From: Bacillota bacterium
GTDB taxonomy: Bacteria > Bacillota > Clostridia > Oscillospirales > Oscillospiraceae
Reading direction: 5' to 3'
Length of the DNA: 6,242 nucleotides
Assembly: GCA_029777215.1 (NCBI GenBank)
Contig: JAKOSQ010000335.1
Span: forward strand, 1-6,242
Made by a program: the position numbers and the translations under genes. Below the pieces are notes generated by a model. The model was not told the origin of the DNA. It searched no databases and saw nothing but the letters and a program-made list of their open reading frames with translations. Shown piece by piece: positions 1 through 5,059 of the stretch. Numbering within the stretch: position 1 is the stretch's first letter; each line of letters begins with the position of its first letter.

Positions 1-34
1 GAATTGAATACTATTTGAAGAATGCGGCAGACGG

Positions 35-1966
35 TCATTTCATGCCGAATTCCTGCAGGCGTCTGTAGAATGTGCTGCGCGAGAGGCCGAGGTACTCAGC
101 GGCTTTCGTCTTGTTGTTGCGGCATTTTTTCAGCGCGATCTCAAAGCGCTCGCGCTCGTCAAGACCGTAGACGTCCGAAGTCGCCGCAGGCTCGGGCAGC
201 GTCTCGTTGAAATAGTCGCCGAGATAGCTCTGAATCTCGTGCTCGCCGATGAGCGTCTCCTCGTGGGTGGAGATGATGCCCTCCAGCAGGTTTTGCAGCT
301 CGCGGATGTTGCCGGGCCAGGAGTATTTGCCGAGAAAGTCCATCGCGCCCTTTGAAAGGCGGATGTCCGCCTTGCCCATGCGGGAGCAGAGGCTCTTGAT
401 GAAGTAGTCCGCGAAGAGATAGACGTCTTCCCCGCGCGCACGCAGGGGCGGGACGTTGATGCGGATGATGGACAGGCGGTAGAAGAGGTCCTCGCGGAAC
501 TGCTTTTGCTCGATGAGCTCCTTGAGGTTTTTGTTGGTTGCGGCGATAATGCGGACGTCGACCTCGATGAGGTTGTTGCCGCCGACCTTGCGGAAGGCCT
601 TTTCCTCCAGCACGCGCAGAAGGATGGACTGGACCTCGAGCGGCATGTCGCCGATCTCGTCCAAAAACAGGGTGCCGTGGTTCGCGAGCTCAAACTTGCC
701 GATCGAGCCCTCGCGCTTGGCCCCGGTGAAAGCGCCGCTCTCGTAGCCGAAGAGCTCGGAGGCAATGAGTTCCTTTGAAAACGCGGCGCAGTTGATCGCG
801 ACGAAGGGCTTGTGGCTGCGCTTGCTGCCGTTGTGGATGGCCTGGGCGAAGACGTCCTTGCCGACGCCGCTCTCGCCCTGGATGAGGATGTTGGAGTCCG
901 ACTGCGCGGCGATGCGGCTGCGCTTGATGGTCTCGAGCATCAGCGCGTTTTCGCCGATGATGTCGTTGAAGGTGAAGCGGGCGTTGTTGTCCGTATATTT
1001 CGGGGAGAAGCGGCCGATCTTGTTGTTTGCGGAGAAGCTGATCGTCACGCCGTCCGGATGGAATTTGTTCTGCTTGTAGATTACGGTGGACATGTTGACG
1101 TAGACCCGGCCGCTGGGCGCGGAAATGGAGATCGCCTTTTCGTAGACGGTCTTCTTGCCGTCGATGATGTTCCAGAAGTCGCGGTTGTCCGGCGGGGGGA
1201 GGATGATGTCCTCGAGCGTCAGGTGGTAGGTGTCCGGCTTTTTGATGCCGAGGATTTTGAAGACCTGATCGTTGATGAGGACAACCTCGTTGCGGCCCTT
1301 GTTCGGGCGCAGGAAGATGGAGCCGGACTCCTCGTCGCTCGAGGTGAACTGGTCAATGCACTGGAAGAGAAAGACGTCGAGCTCGATCGTCCGCGCGACG
1401 GTGGTCGCGACGCTGAGCAGGTAGGGGTTGCTTTTTTCGATTGGCACGGCGATGACGACGCTGCCGAAGACCTCGTTTTCGTTGACGCAGACCGGCGCGA
1501 AGAAATATGAGCCGTCCACCAGCGCGCGGGCAAAGCAGAGGTCGCCGGTCATGTCGAGCGCGCGGCGCTGCTGCATGCCGAGAGAAAAGGGGTTCGCGCC
1601 GATCGTCTCCTCGCTCCATTTCGTGCCGGCGTGGATGCCGACGCTCGTGAGCCAGTCCGTCTCCGTGATGAAGCCGTAAATGCGGAGCAGCACGCCGTCC
1701 CGGCTGAAGAGCAGCACGCGCAGCTCGTCCTCGGTGGAGTTGGCGACGAGGTGGTTCACCGCCCAGTCGGAGCACATCATAAGACGCTTATAGACCTTTT
1801 TTGCGCGTTCCAGCTCGCTCGCCGTGAGCTCGCGCGGGAGGGCGCGGGCATAGTCGATGTCCCGGTCCTCACTCCGCTTCCAGGCGCTTTCGAGCGCTTC
1901 GGAGGGGAACCCCCCGCGGCCGTCGTGCAACGCGGCCCAATTTTCAAAGCATTCCTGTCGACGCAT
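35..1966 (-). CDS. Sigma-54-dependent transcriptional activator, AcoR-like (GAF / PAS-like / AAA+ / Fis HTH)
   Basis: This is a 643-residue bacterial enhancer-binding protein that would use ATP hydrolysis to open sigma-54 RNA polymerase complexes. Residues about 25-60 (SAWKRSEDRDID) resemble the N-terminal 'SWxRS' segment of AcoR-type regulators. About 60-205 looks like a GAF sensor (WSEETIGANPFSLG, 117-130), and about 215-320 has a PAS-like character. The AAA+ domain (about 332-560) has Walker A GESGVGKD (364-371), the sigma-54 contact loop GAFTGA (411-416), Walker B GTLFLDEIGD (431-440), the arginine-finger region FREDLFYRLS (490-499) and the sensor II region WPGNIREL (550-557). A Fis-type helix-turn-helix closes the protein (about 608-641, KAAEYLGLSRSTFYRRL). 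There is no receiver domain, so the signal is probably a small ligand rather than phosphorylation. The ATG has AAAGGA 8 nt upstream (1975-1980). The gene is divergent from the dehydrogenase-transketolase operon. Family call is firm; ligand and targets are unknown. Confidence 0.95.
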   Translation of the reverse strand: MRRQECFENWAALHDGRGGFPSEALESAWKRSEDRDIDYARALPRELTASELERAKKVYKRLMMCSDWAVNHLVANSTEDELRVLLFSRDGVLLRIYGFITETDWLTSVGIHAGTKWSEETIGANPFSLGMQQRRALDMTGDLCFARALVDGSYFFAPVCVNENEVFGSVVIAVPIEKSNPYLLSVATTVARTIELDVFLFQCIDQFTSSDEESGSIFLRPNKGRNEVVLINDQVFKILGIKKPDTYHLTLEDIILPPPDNRDFWNIIDGKKTVYEKAISISAPSGRVYVNMSTVIYKQNKFHPDGVTISFSANNKIGRFSPKYTDNNARFTFNDIIGENALMLETIKRSRIAAQSDSNILIQGESGVGKDVFAQAIHNGSKRSHKPFVAINCAAFSKELIASELFGYESGAFTGAKREGSIGKFELANHGTLFLDEIGDMPLEVQSILLRVLEEKAFRKVGGNNLIEVDVRIIAATNKNLKELIEQKQFREDLFYRLSIIRINVPPLRARGEDVYLFADYFIKSLCSRMGKADIRLSKGAMDFLGKYSWPGNIRELQNLLEGIISTHEETLIGEHEIQSYLGDYFNETLPEPAATSDVYGLDERERFEIALKKCRNNKTKAAEYLGLSRSTFYRRLQEFGMK

Positions 1967-1991
1967 CTAAAAAGTCCTTTCTCCCGGTTTC

Positions 1992-2015
1992 ATTGTGTCA
2001 ACAATTGTATCACAA
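1992..2015. repeat. Tandem ATTGTRTCA repeat with nested palindrome, possible operator over the regulator -10 box
   Basis: ATTGTGTCA (1992-2000) and ATTGTATCA (2004-2012) match at 8 of 9 bases with a 12-bp period. The junction forms the perfect palindrome ACAATTGT (2001-2008), and TTGTG (1993-1997) is mirrored by CACAA (2011-2015). The element covers the -10 box and predicted start site of the minus-strand regulator promoter. A bound protein here would be expected to repress that promoter, for example by autoregulation. That it is an operator is inference; only the repeat itself is seen. Confidence 0.4.
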
Positions 2016-2032
2016 ATTAAAAAGCGTATCAA
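2004..2032 (-). promoter_or_regulatory. Sigma-70-type promoter for the sigma-54 activator gene
   Basis: On the minus strand, TTGATA (2027-2032) is followed after exactly 17 nt by TACAAT (2004-2009). This gives 4/6 and 5/6 matches to the housekeeping consensus with ideal spacing. The start site would fall near 1997, leaving a leader of about 30 nt before the ATG at 1966, with the ribosome binding site inside it. The spacer is AT-rich. The regulator therefore appears to be made by the housekeeping sigma factor, as is common for enhancer-binding proteins. Confidence 0.75.
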
Positions 2033-2083
2033 GTGAAACGCCCGCTTTTTCAGGCACGGACAGGACATTTCGGGAAAAGCGTA
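2020..2083. repeat. Three copies of AAAAGCG (two direct, one inverted) in the divergent control region
   Basis: AAAAGCGTA occurs at 2020-2028 and again, identical, at 2075-2083, 55 bp apart. Between them lies the reverse complement CGCTTTT (2043-2049). The second and third copies form a 7-bp inverted repeat, 9 bp if one G-U pair is allowed, with a loop of about 21 nt. The copies sit between the two divergent promoters and the first lies in the spacer of the regulator promoter. They could be protein binding sites; short length means chance cannot be excluded. Confidence 0.35.
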
Positions 2084-2090
2084 CGATGGT

Positions 2091-2111
2091 TGGTCTGCGG
2101 AGAAAAGACCA
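2091..2111. repeat. Dyad TGGTCT-N9-AGACCA, candidate upstream binding site
   Basis: TGGTCT (2091-2096) and AGACCA (2106-2111) are perfect inverted repeats separated by 9 bp. The centre is about 103 bp upstream of the predicted operon start site near 2204. Spacing of this kind suits a dimeric helix-turn-helix protein such as a Fis-type activator. In RNA it would also form a 6-7 bp hairpin. Function is not shown. Confidence 0.4.
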
Positions 2112-2117
2112 GATGCC

Positions 2118-2155
2118 CCGTACCGGTCCAAATTTGAACCGGACGGCGGTTTTTT
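2118..2155 (+). terminator. Terminator-like hairpin plus T6, or a dyad operator, upstream of the operon promoter
   Basis: CCGGT (2123-2127) pairs with ACCGG (2138-2142). The 20-bp dyad 2123-2142 is symmetric except for one position pair and has CAAATTTG at its centre. CCGT (2118-2121) can pair with ACGG (2143-2146) with one bulged A, extending the stem. Six T residues follow at 2150-2155. As RNA on the plus strand this resembles an intrinsic terminator, yet it lies before the only good plus-strand promoter (2169-2197) and no annotated plus-strand gene precedes it. As DNA it may instead be an operator centred near -72 of the operon. The two readings cannot be separated from sequence alone. Confidence 0.4.
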
Positions 2156-2168
2156 CGGGCGCTCCGCC

Positions 2169-2197
2169 TTGACGCGGACGGGGAAACGTACTATTCT
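2169..2197 (+). promoter_or_regulatory. Sigma-70-type promoter of the dehydrogenase-transketolase operon
   Basis: TTGACG (2169-2174) is followed after exactly 17 nt by TATTCT (2192-2197), matching 5/6 and 4/6 of the consensus. The start site would be near 2204, giving a leader of about 30 nt with GGAG at 2224-2227 and the ATG at 2234. The leader is too short for a riboswitch. A housekeeping-type promoter is notable because the divergent neighbour is a sigma-54 activator. Confidence 0.75.
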
Positions 2198-2233
2198 AAT
2201 AAAGTATGGAATGATGCGGAAACGGAGAAGCTT

Positions 2234-3193
2234 ATGGAGATCGTGATCTTGGAGGGGAGCGCCGTCAACCCCGGCGACCTGTCGTGGGACGCCCTGAGGG
2301 CATTTGGCACGCTCACCGTTTACGACAACACCCCGCAGAGCGAAATGGCCTCGCGCATCAAAAACGTGGACGCCGTGCTCCTCAATAAGCTGAACTTTAC
2401 AGCCGAACTCATGGATGAAGCTCCCCGCCTGCGCTACATCGGCGAGCTCGCCACCGGGTACAACAACATCGACGTTGCCGCCGCACACGCGCGCGGCATC
2501 ACCGTTTGCAACATCCCGGCCTACAGCACCGCCTCCGTCGTGCAGCACACCTTCGCGCTGCTTTTTGAGCTCTGCGTCCACGCGGGCGAGCACAGCCGCG
2601 GAGTCATGGAAGGGAAGTGGTCCCGGTCGGACTGCTTCTGCTACTGGGACTATCCGCTCACGGAGCTCGCCGGCAAGACCCTTGGCGTCGTCGGTTTCGG
2701 CCAGATCGGGCAGAACGTGGCCCGCGCCGCGCTGCCTTTCGGTATGAAGGTCCTCGCCTGTGCCGCGCATCCGCGCAAAGAGTCCGGCATCGAAGGCGTC
2801 GAAATGGCGGACTTTGAAACGGTCCTCAAAACAGCCGACGTCCTCACGCTCCACTGCCCGCTGACGGCGGAAAACCGGGAGCTCATCAACCGCGACACGC
2901 TTGCGCGCATGAAGCCCGGCGCGTTTCTCATCAACACCGCGCGCGGCGGACTCGTCTGCGAGCGGGACGTAGCGGGCGCGCTCCGCAGCGGCCGTCTTGG
3001 CGGCTTTGCGGCGGACGTCCTTGCACAGGAGCCGCCAAGGGACGGCAGTCCGCTCTTTTCGGCCCCAAACTGCGTCATCACGCCGCACATCGCTTGGGCC
3101 CCGATCGAGAGCCGGCGGCGGCTCATCGACATTGCGGTCGAAAATCTTCGCGCCTATACCAATGGCGCACCCCAAAACGAAGTAAGAAAATAA
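2234..3193 (+). CDS. D-2-hydroxyacid dehydrogenase, glycerate dehydrogenase / hydroxypyruvate reductase type
   Basis: This 319-residue cytoplasmic enzyme belongs to the D-isomer-specific 2-hydroxyacid dehydrogenases, which interconvert 2-keto acids and D-2-hydroxy acids with NAD(P)H. The substrate-binding half contains ATGYNNIDV (73-81), typical of the group. The nucleotide-binding half has GFGQIG (154-159), and the catalytic set is Arg237 (NTARGG), Glu266 (AQEPP) and His285 (PHIAWA). The full length is normal. The position at the end of the second beta strand, usually Asp in NAD enzymes, is Ala177, followed by AHPRK; this suggests NADP(H) preference (inference). The ATG has GGAG 6 nt upstream. 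It is the first gene of the operon, 21 nt before the transketolase genes. Hydroxypyruvate/glycerate is the favoured substrate pair because hydroxypyruvate is also a transketolase donor, but other short keto acids remain possible. Confidence 0.9.
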   Translation: MEIVILEGSAVNPGDLSWDALRAFGTLTVYDNTPQSEMASRIKNVDAVLLNKLNFTAELMDEAPRLRYIGELATGYNNIDVAAAHARGITVCNIPAYSTASVVQHTFALLFELCVHAGEHSRGVMEGKWSRSDCFCYWDYPLTELAGKTLGVVGFGQIGQNVARAALPFGMKVLACAAHPRKESGIEGVEMADFETVLKTADVLTLHCPLTAENRELINRDTLARMKPGAFLINTARGGLVCERDVAGALRSGRLGGFAADVLAQEPPRDGSPLFSAPNCVITPHIAWAPIESRRRLIDIAVENLRAYTNGAPQNEVRK

Positions 3194-3201
3194 GATCATA
3201 T

Positions 3202-3206
3202 GGAGG
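3202..3206 (+). promoter_or_regulatory. Ribosome binding site that sets the transketolase N-subunit start
   Basis: GGAGG (3202-3206) lies 8 nt before the ATG at 3215. An in-frame ATG at 3200 overlaps this Shine-Dalgarno sequence and has no ribosome binding site of its own, so it is very unlikely to be used. Starting at 3215 gives MPLTNERAEE, a sensible family N-terminus. Confidence 0.85.
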
Positions 3207-3214
3207 AAATCAAA

Positions 3215-4045
3215 ATGCCACTTACCAATGAGCGCGCCGAAGAGCTGGCCGAACAGTGCCGCCAGTTCCGCGTCGACGTGCTGACAGCCATCCACGGCGC
3301 GCAGTCCGGTCATCCGGGCGGCTCGCTTTCGGTGTGCGAAATTCTGACCCTGCTCTATCAGGAGCTCATGAATGTCGACGCAAAGCGTCCCGACGACCCG
3401 GACCGCGACCGTCTGGTGCTCTGCAAGGGCCACGCCGCACCTATGCTCTACCGCAACCTCATCGAAAAGGGCTTTTTGCCCGCTGACAGCATGGCGACGC
3501 TCCGCAAGCTCGACAGCCAGCTGCAGGGCCACCCGTCCATCCACACCCCCGGCGTCGAAATGCCGTCCGGCCCGCTCGGCATCGGCCTCTCCGCCGCGCA
3601 GGGCATGGCCCTCGGCCTCAAGCTCAACGGCAGCCCCGCCCGTGTCTACGCCGTTCTGGGCGACGGCGAGCTCAACGAGGGCGCGGTCTGGGAGGCGGCG
3701 ATGTCCGCCCCGAAGTTTGGCCTCGACAACCTCACCGCCATTGTCGACTGGAACAAGGTCCAGCTCGACGGCACGACGGACGAGATCATGCCGATCCGCG
3801 ATCTGCCCGCCAAGTGGAGTGCGTTCGGCTGGAACGTCGTGCGCTGCGACGGCCACGACCTGCAGGCGCTCTGCAGTGCCGTCGAGCTCGCGCGGGCGAC
3901 GAAGGGCGTGCCGACCGTCATCATCGCGGACACGATCAAGGGCAAGGGAGTCTCGTTCATGGAAGGCAAGGCCGCGTGGCACGGCAAGGCCATTTCGGAC
4001 GAGGACTACGCCAAGGCCATGGCGGAACTGGGAGGTGACAGATAA
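3215..4045 (+). CDS. Transketolase, N-terminal (TPP-binding) subunit
   Basis: This 276-residue protein is the thiamine-diphosphate pyrophosphate-binding half of a two-subunit transketolase, which moves two-carbon ketol units between sugars. Family motifs are in order: SGHPGG (31-36, His33), KGHAAP (71-76, His73), GHPS (His106), PSGPLGIGLSAAQGMA (117-132), the TPP/metal motif beginning GDGE (149-152) and ending at Asn180, IKGKGVS (241-247) and WHGKA (255-259, His256). These correspond, by alignment from memory, to the active-site histidines of full-length E. coli TktA. It ends where full-length enzymes continue into the pyrimidine-binding domain, so it is a natural subunit, not a truncation. 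Its TAA overlaps the next ATG by one base (TAATG). A housekeeping pentose-phosphate role is possible. Split enzymes of this type also include the apulose-4-phosphate transketolase AptA/AptB and the sulfosugar transketolase SqwGH, and the sequence alone does not decide. Confidence 0.93.
   Translation: MPLTNERAEELAEQCRQFRVDVLTAIHGAQSGHPGGSLSVCEILTLLYQELMNVDAKRPDDPDRDRLVLCKGHAAPMLYRNLIEKGFLPADSMATLRKLDSQLQGHPSIHTPGVEMPSGPLGIGLSAAQGMALGLKLNGSPARVYAVLGDGELNEGAVWEAAMSAPKFGLDNLTAIVDWNKVQLDGTTDEIMPIRDLPAKWSAFGWNVVRCDGHDLQALCSAVELARATKGVPTVIIADTIKGKGVSFMEGKAAWHGKAISDEDYAKAMAELGGDR
4031..4038 (+). promoter_or_regulatory. Ribosome binding site of the transketolase C subunit, inside the N-subunit gene
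   Basis: GGAGGTGA (4031-4038) is a near-perfect Shine-Dalgarno sequence, 6 nt before the ATG at 4045 and inside the last codons of the N-subunit gene. Together with the TAATG junction it predicts coupled translation and balanced production of the two subunits. Confidence 0.85.
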
Positions 4046-4983
4046 TGGCACAGGCAATTAGAGAGGTCTACGGCAACGTGCTCACCGAGCTCGGCGAGCA
4101 GAACAAGGACATCGTCGTGCTCGACGCCGATCTGTCCGGCTCCACCAAATCGAAAGTTTTCGGTCAGAAGTTTCCGGACCGCTTCTTTAACATGGGCATC
4201 GCGGAGAGCAACATGGTCGCCACGGCGGCGGGCCTCTCCACGACCGGCAAAATTCCGTTCGTAAACACCTTCACGGTCTTCCTCACGACCCTCGGCCTCA
4301 TCGCCACCCGCGCGCAGGTATGCTACGGCAACCTGAACGTCAAGCTCGGCGGGGCCTACTGCGGCATGTCGGACGCACTCGACGGCGCGACCCACCACGC
4401 GACCGAGGACATGGCCGCGATGCGCGCGCTGCCGAACATGACCCTGCTCGTCCCGTCGGACGCGACCAGCACCCGCTGGGCCACCGAGTACGCCGCGAAG
4501 ACCTGGGGTCCGTTTTACCTCCGCCTTTCGCGCGACGTCTACCCCGACCTCTACGCCCCGGACTACAAGTTCGAGTGCGGCAAGGGCGCGATCGTTCGCG
4601 ACGGCAACGACGTCACCGTCATCGCCTGCGGCCTCCTCGTCCACAAGGCCATCGAGGCGGCAAACGAGCTCGAAAAGAAGGGCGTCTCCGTCCGTGTTGT
4701 CGACATGTACAGCGTTAAGCCCATCGACCGCGAGCTGATCCTCAAGTGCGCCGAGGAGACCGGCGCGATCGTCACCGCCGAGGAGCACAACATTTACGGC
4801 GGTCTCGGCAGCGCGGTCAGCGAGGTCCTCGCCTGGGCGGGCGCGGGCGTGCCGACCGAGTTCGTCGGCATCCGCGACACCTTCACCGAGAGCGCGCCCT
4901 ATGCGCAGCTCCTCGCCAAGTACGGTGTGGACGCGAACGGCGTTGCCGCCGGCATTGAAAAGGCGCTCACGAGAAAAAAATAA
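4045..4983 (+). CDS. Transketolase, C-terminal (pyrimidine-binding and C-terminal domain) subunit
   Basis: This 312-residue protein is the second half of the split transketolase. The pyrimidine-binding domain carries the catalytic glutamate that activates thiamine diphosphate, Glu54 in GIAESNM (51-57). The segment SDALDGATHHATED (109-122) matches the substrate-site loop GEDGPTHQ of full-length enzymes, with Asp113 and His117 as likely counterparts of E. coli Asp469 and His473. Arg163 in YLRLSRD and Arg6 near the start look like the phosphate-binding arginines, which favours phosphorylated sugars as substrates (from-memory alignment). The C-terminal domain follows (about 190-310), with the transketolase/dehydrogenase hallmark EEHNIYGGLGSAV (246-258). 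It is the last gene of the operon: a hairpin terminator starts 12 nt after its stop. It would assemble with the upstream N subunit as a heterotetramer, as expected for this family. Confidence 0.93.
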   Translation: MAQAIREVYGNVLTELGEQNKDIVVLDADLSGSTKSKVFGQKFPDRFFNMGIAESNMVATAAGLSTTGKIPFVNTFTVFLTTLGLIATRAQVCYGNLNVKLGGAYCGMSDALDGATHHATEDMAAMRALPNMTLLVPSDATSTRWATEYAAKTWGPFYLRLSRDVYPDLYAPDYKFECGKGAIVRDGNDVTVIACGLLVHKAIEAANELEKKGVSVRVVDMYSVKPIDRELILKCAEETGAIVTAEEHNIYGGLGSAVSEVLAWAGAGVPTEFVGIRDTFTESAPYAQLLAKYGVDANGVAAGIEKALTRKK

Positions 4984-4994
4984 GCATGAAAACC

Positions 4995-5026
4995 AACGAC
5001 CCTCTGCGAAAGCAGAGGGCCGTTTT
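4995..5026 (+). terminator. Intrinsic terminator of the operon, probably bidirectional
   Basis: CCCTCTGC (5000-5007) and GCAGAGGG (5012-5019) form a perfect 8-bp stem capped by the tetraloop GAAA. Beyond one mismatch, AACG (4995-4998) pairs with CGTT (5021-5024), and a T-rich stretch TTTTCTAT follows (5023-5030). On the minus strand the same stem is followed by GGTTTTC, so it can also stop transcripts of the convergent aldehyde dehydrogenase, whose stop codon lies about 35 nt before it. Confidence 0.9.
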
Positions 5027-5059
5027 CTATAGGCAAATAAAATTATGTCAACCGATTGC

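Noticed and set aside
1..34. A terminator after the activator gene at the left edge.
   Set aside because: The 34 bases hold no hairpin followed by a T run; a terminator, if present, is outside the window.
812..1510. A 232-codon plus-strand open frame inside the activator gene.
   Set aside because: It is an antisense shadow, dominated by V, D, A, E and G, with the real protein on the other strand showing complete AAA+ motifs.
2096..2111. A minus-strand GG-N10-GC element (TGGTCTTTTCTCCGCA) as a sigma-54 promoter for the activator gene.
   Set aside because: Only the GG and GC dinucleotides and the flanking T and A fit; the CACG and TT parts of the consensus are missing, and a good sigma-70-type promoter lies closer to the gene.
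2086..2172. A 28-codon plus-strand reading frame in the divergent region, possibly a leader peptide.
   Set aside because: It has only a weak GGGAAA upstream, no promoter, and its end overlaps the operon -35 box, so it would not be on the operon transcript.
3200..3202. ATG at 3200 as the transketolase N-subunit start.
   Set aside because: It overlaps the Shine-Dalgarno GGAGG that serves the ATG at 3215 and has no ribosome binding site of its own.
1967..4057. A 696-codon open frame on the minus strand antisense to the whole operon.
   Set aside because: It is rich in R, A, V, D and G without domain motifs and runs across two well-supported genes and the intergenic promoter region. Stop-free antisense frames are expected from GC-rich codon use.
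5026..5051. A perfect TTGACA on the minus strand (5046-5051) with TATAGA (5026-5031) as an antisense promoter.
   Set aside because: The spacer is only 14 nt, too short for sigma-70, and transcripts would run at once into the hairpin at 4995-5026.
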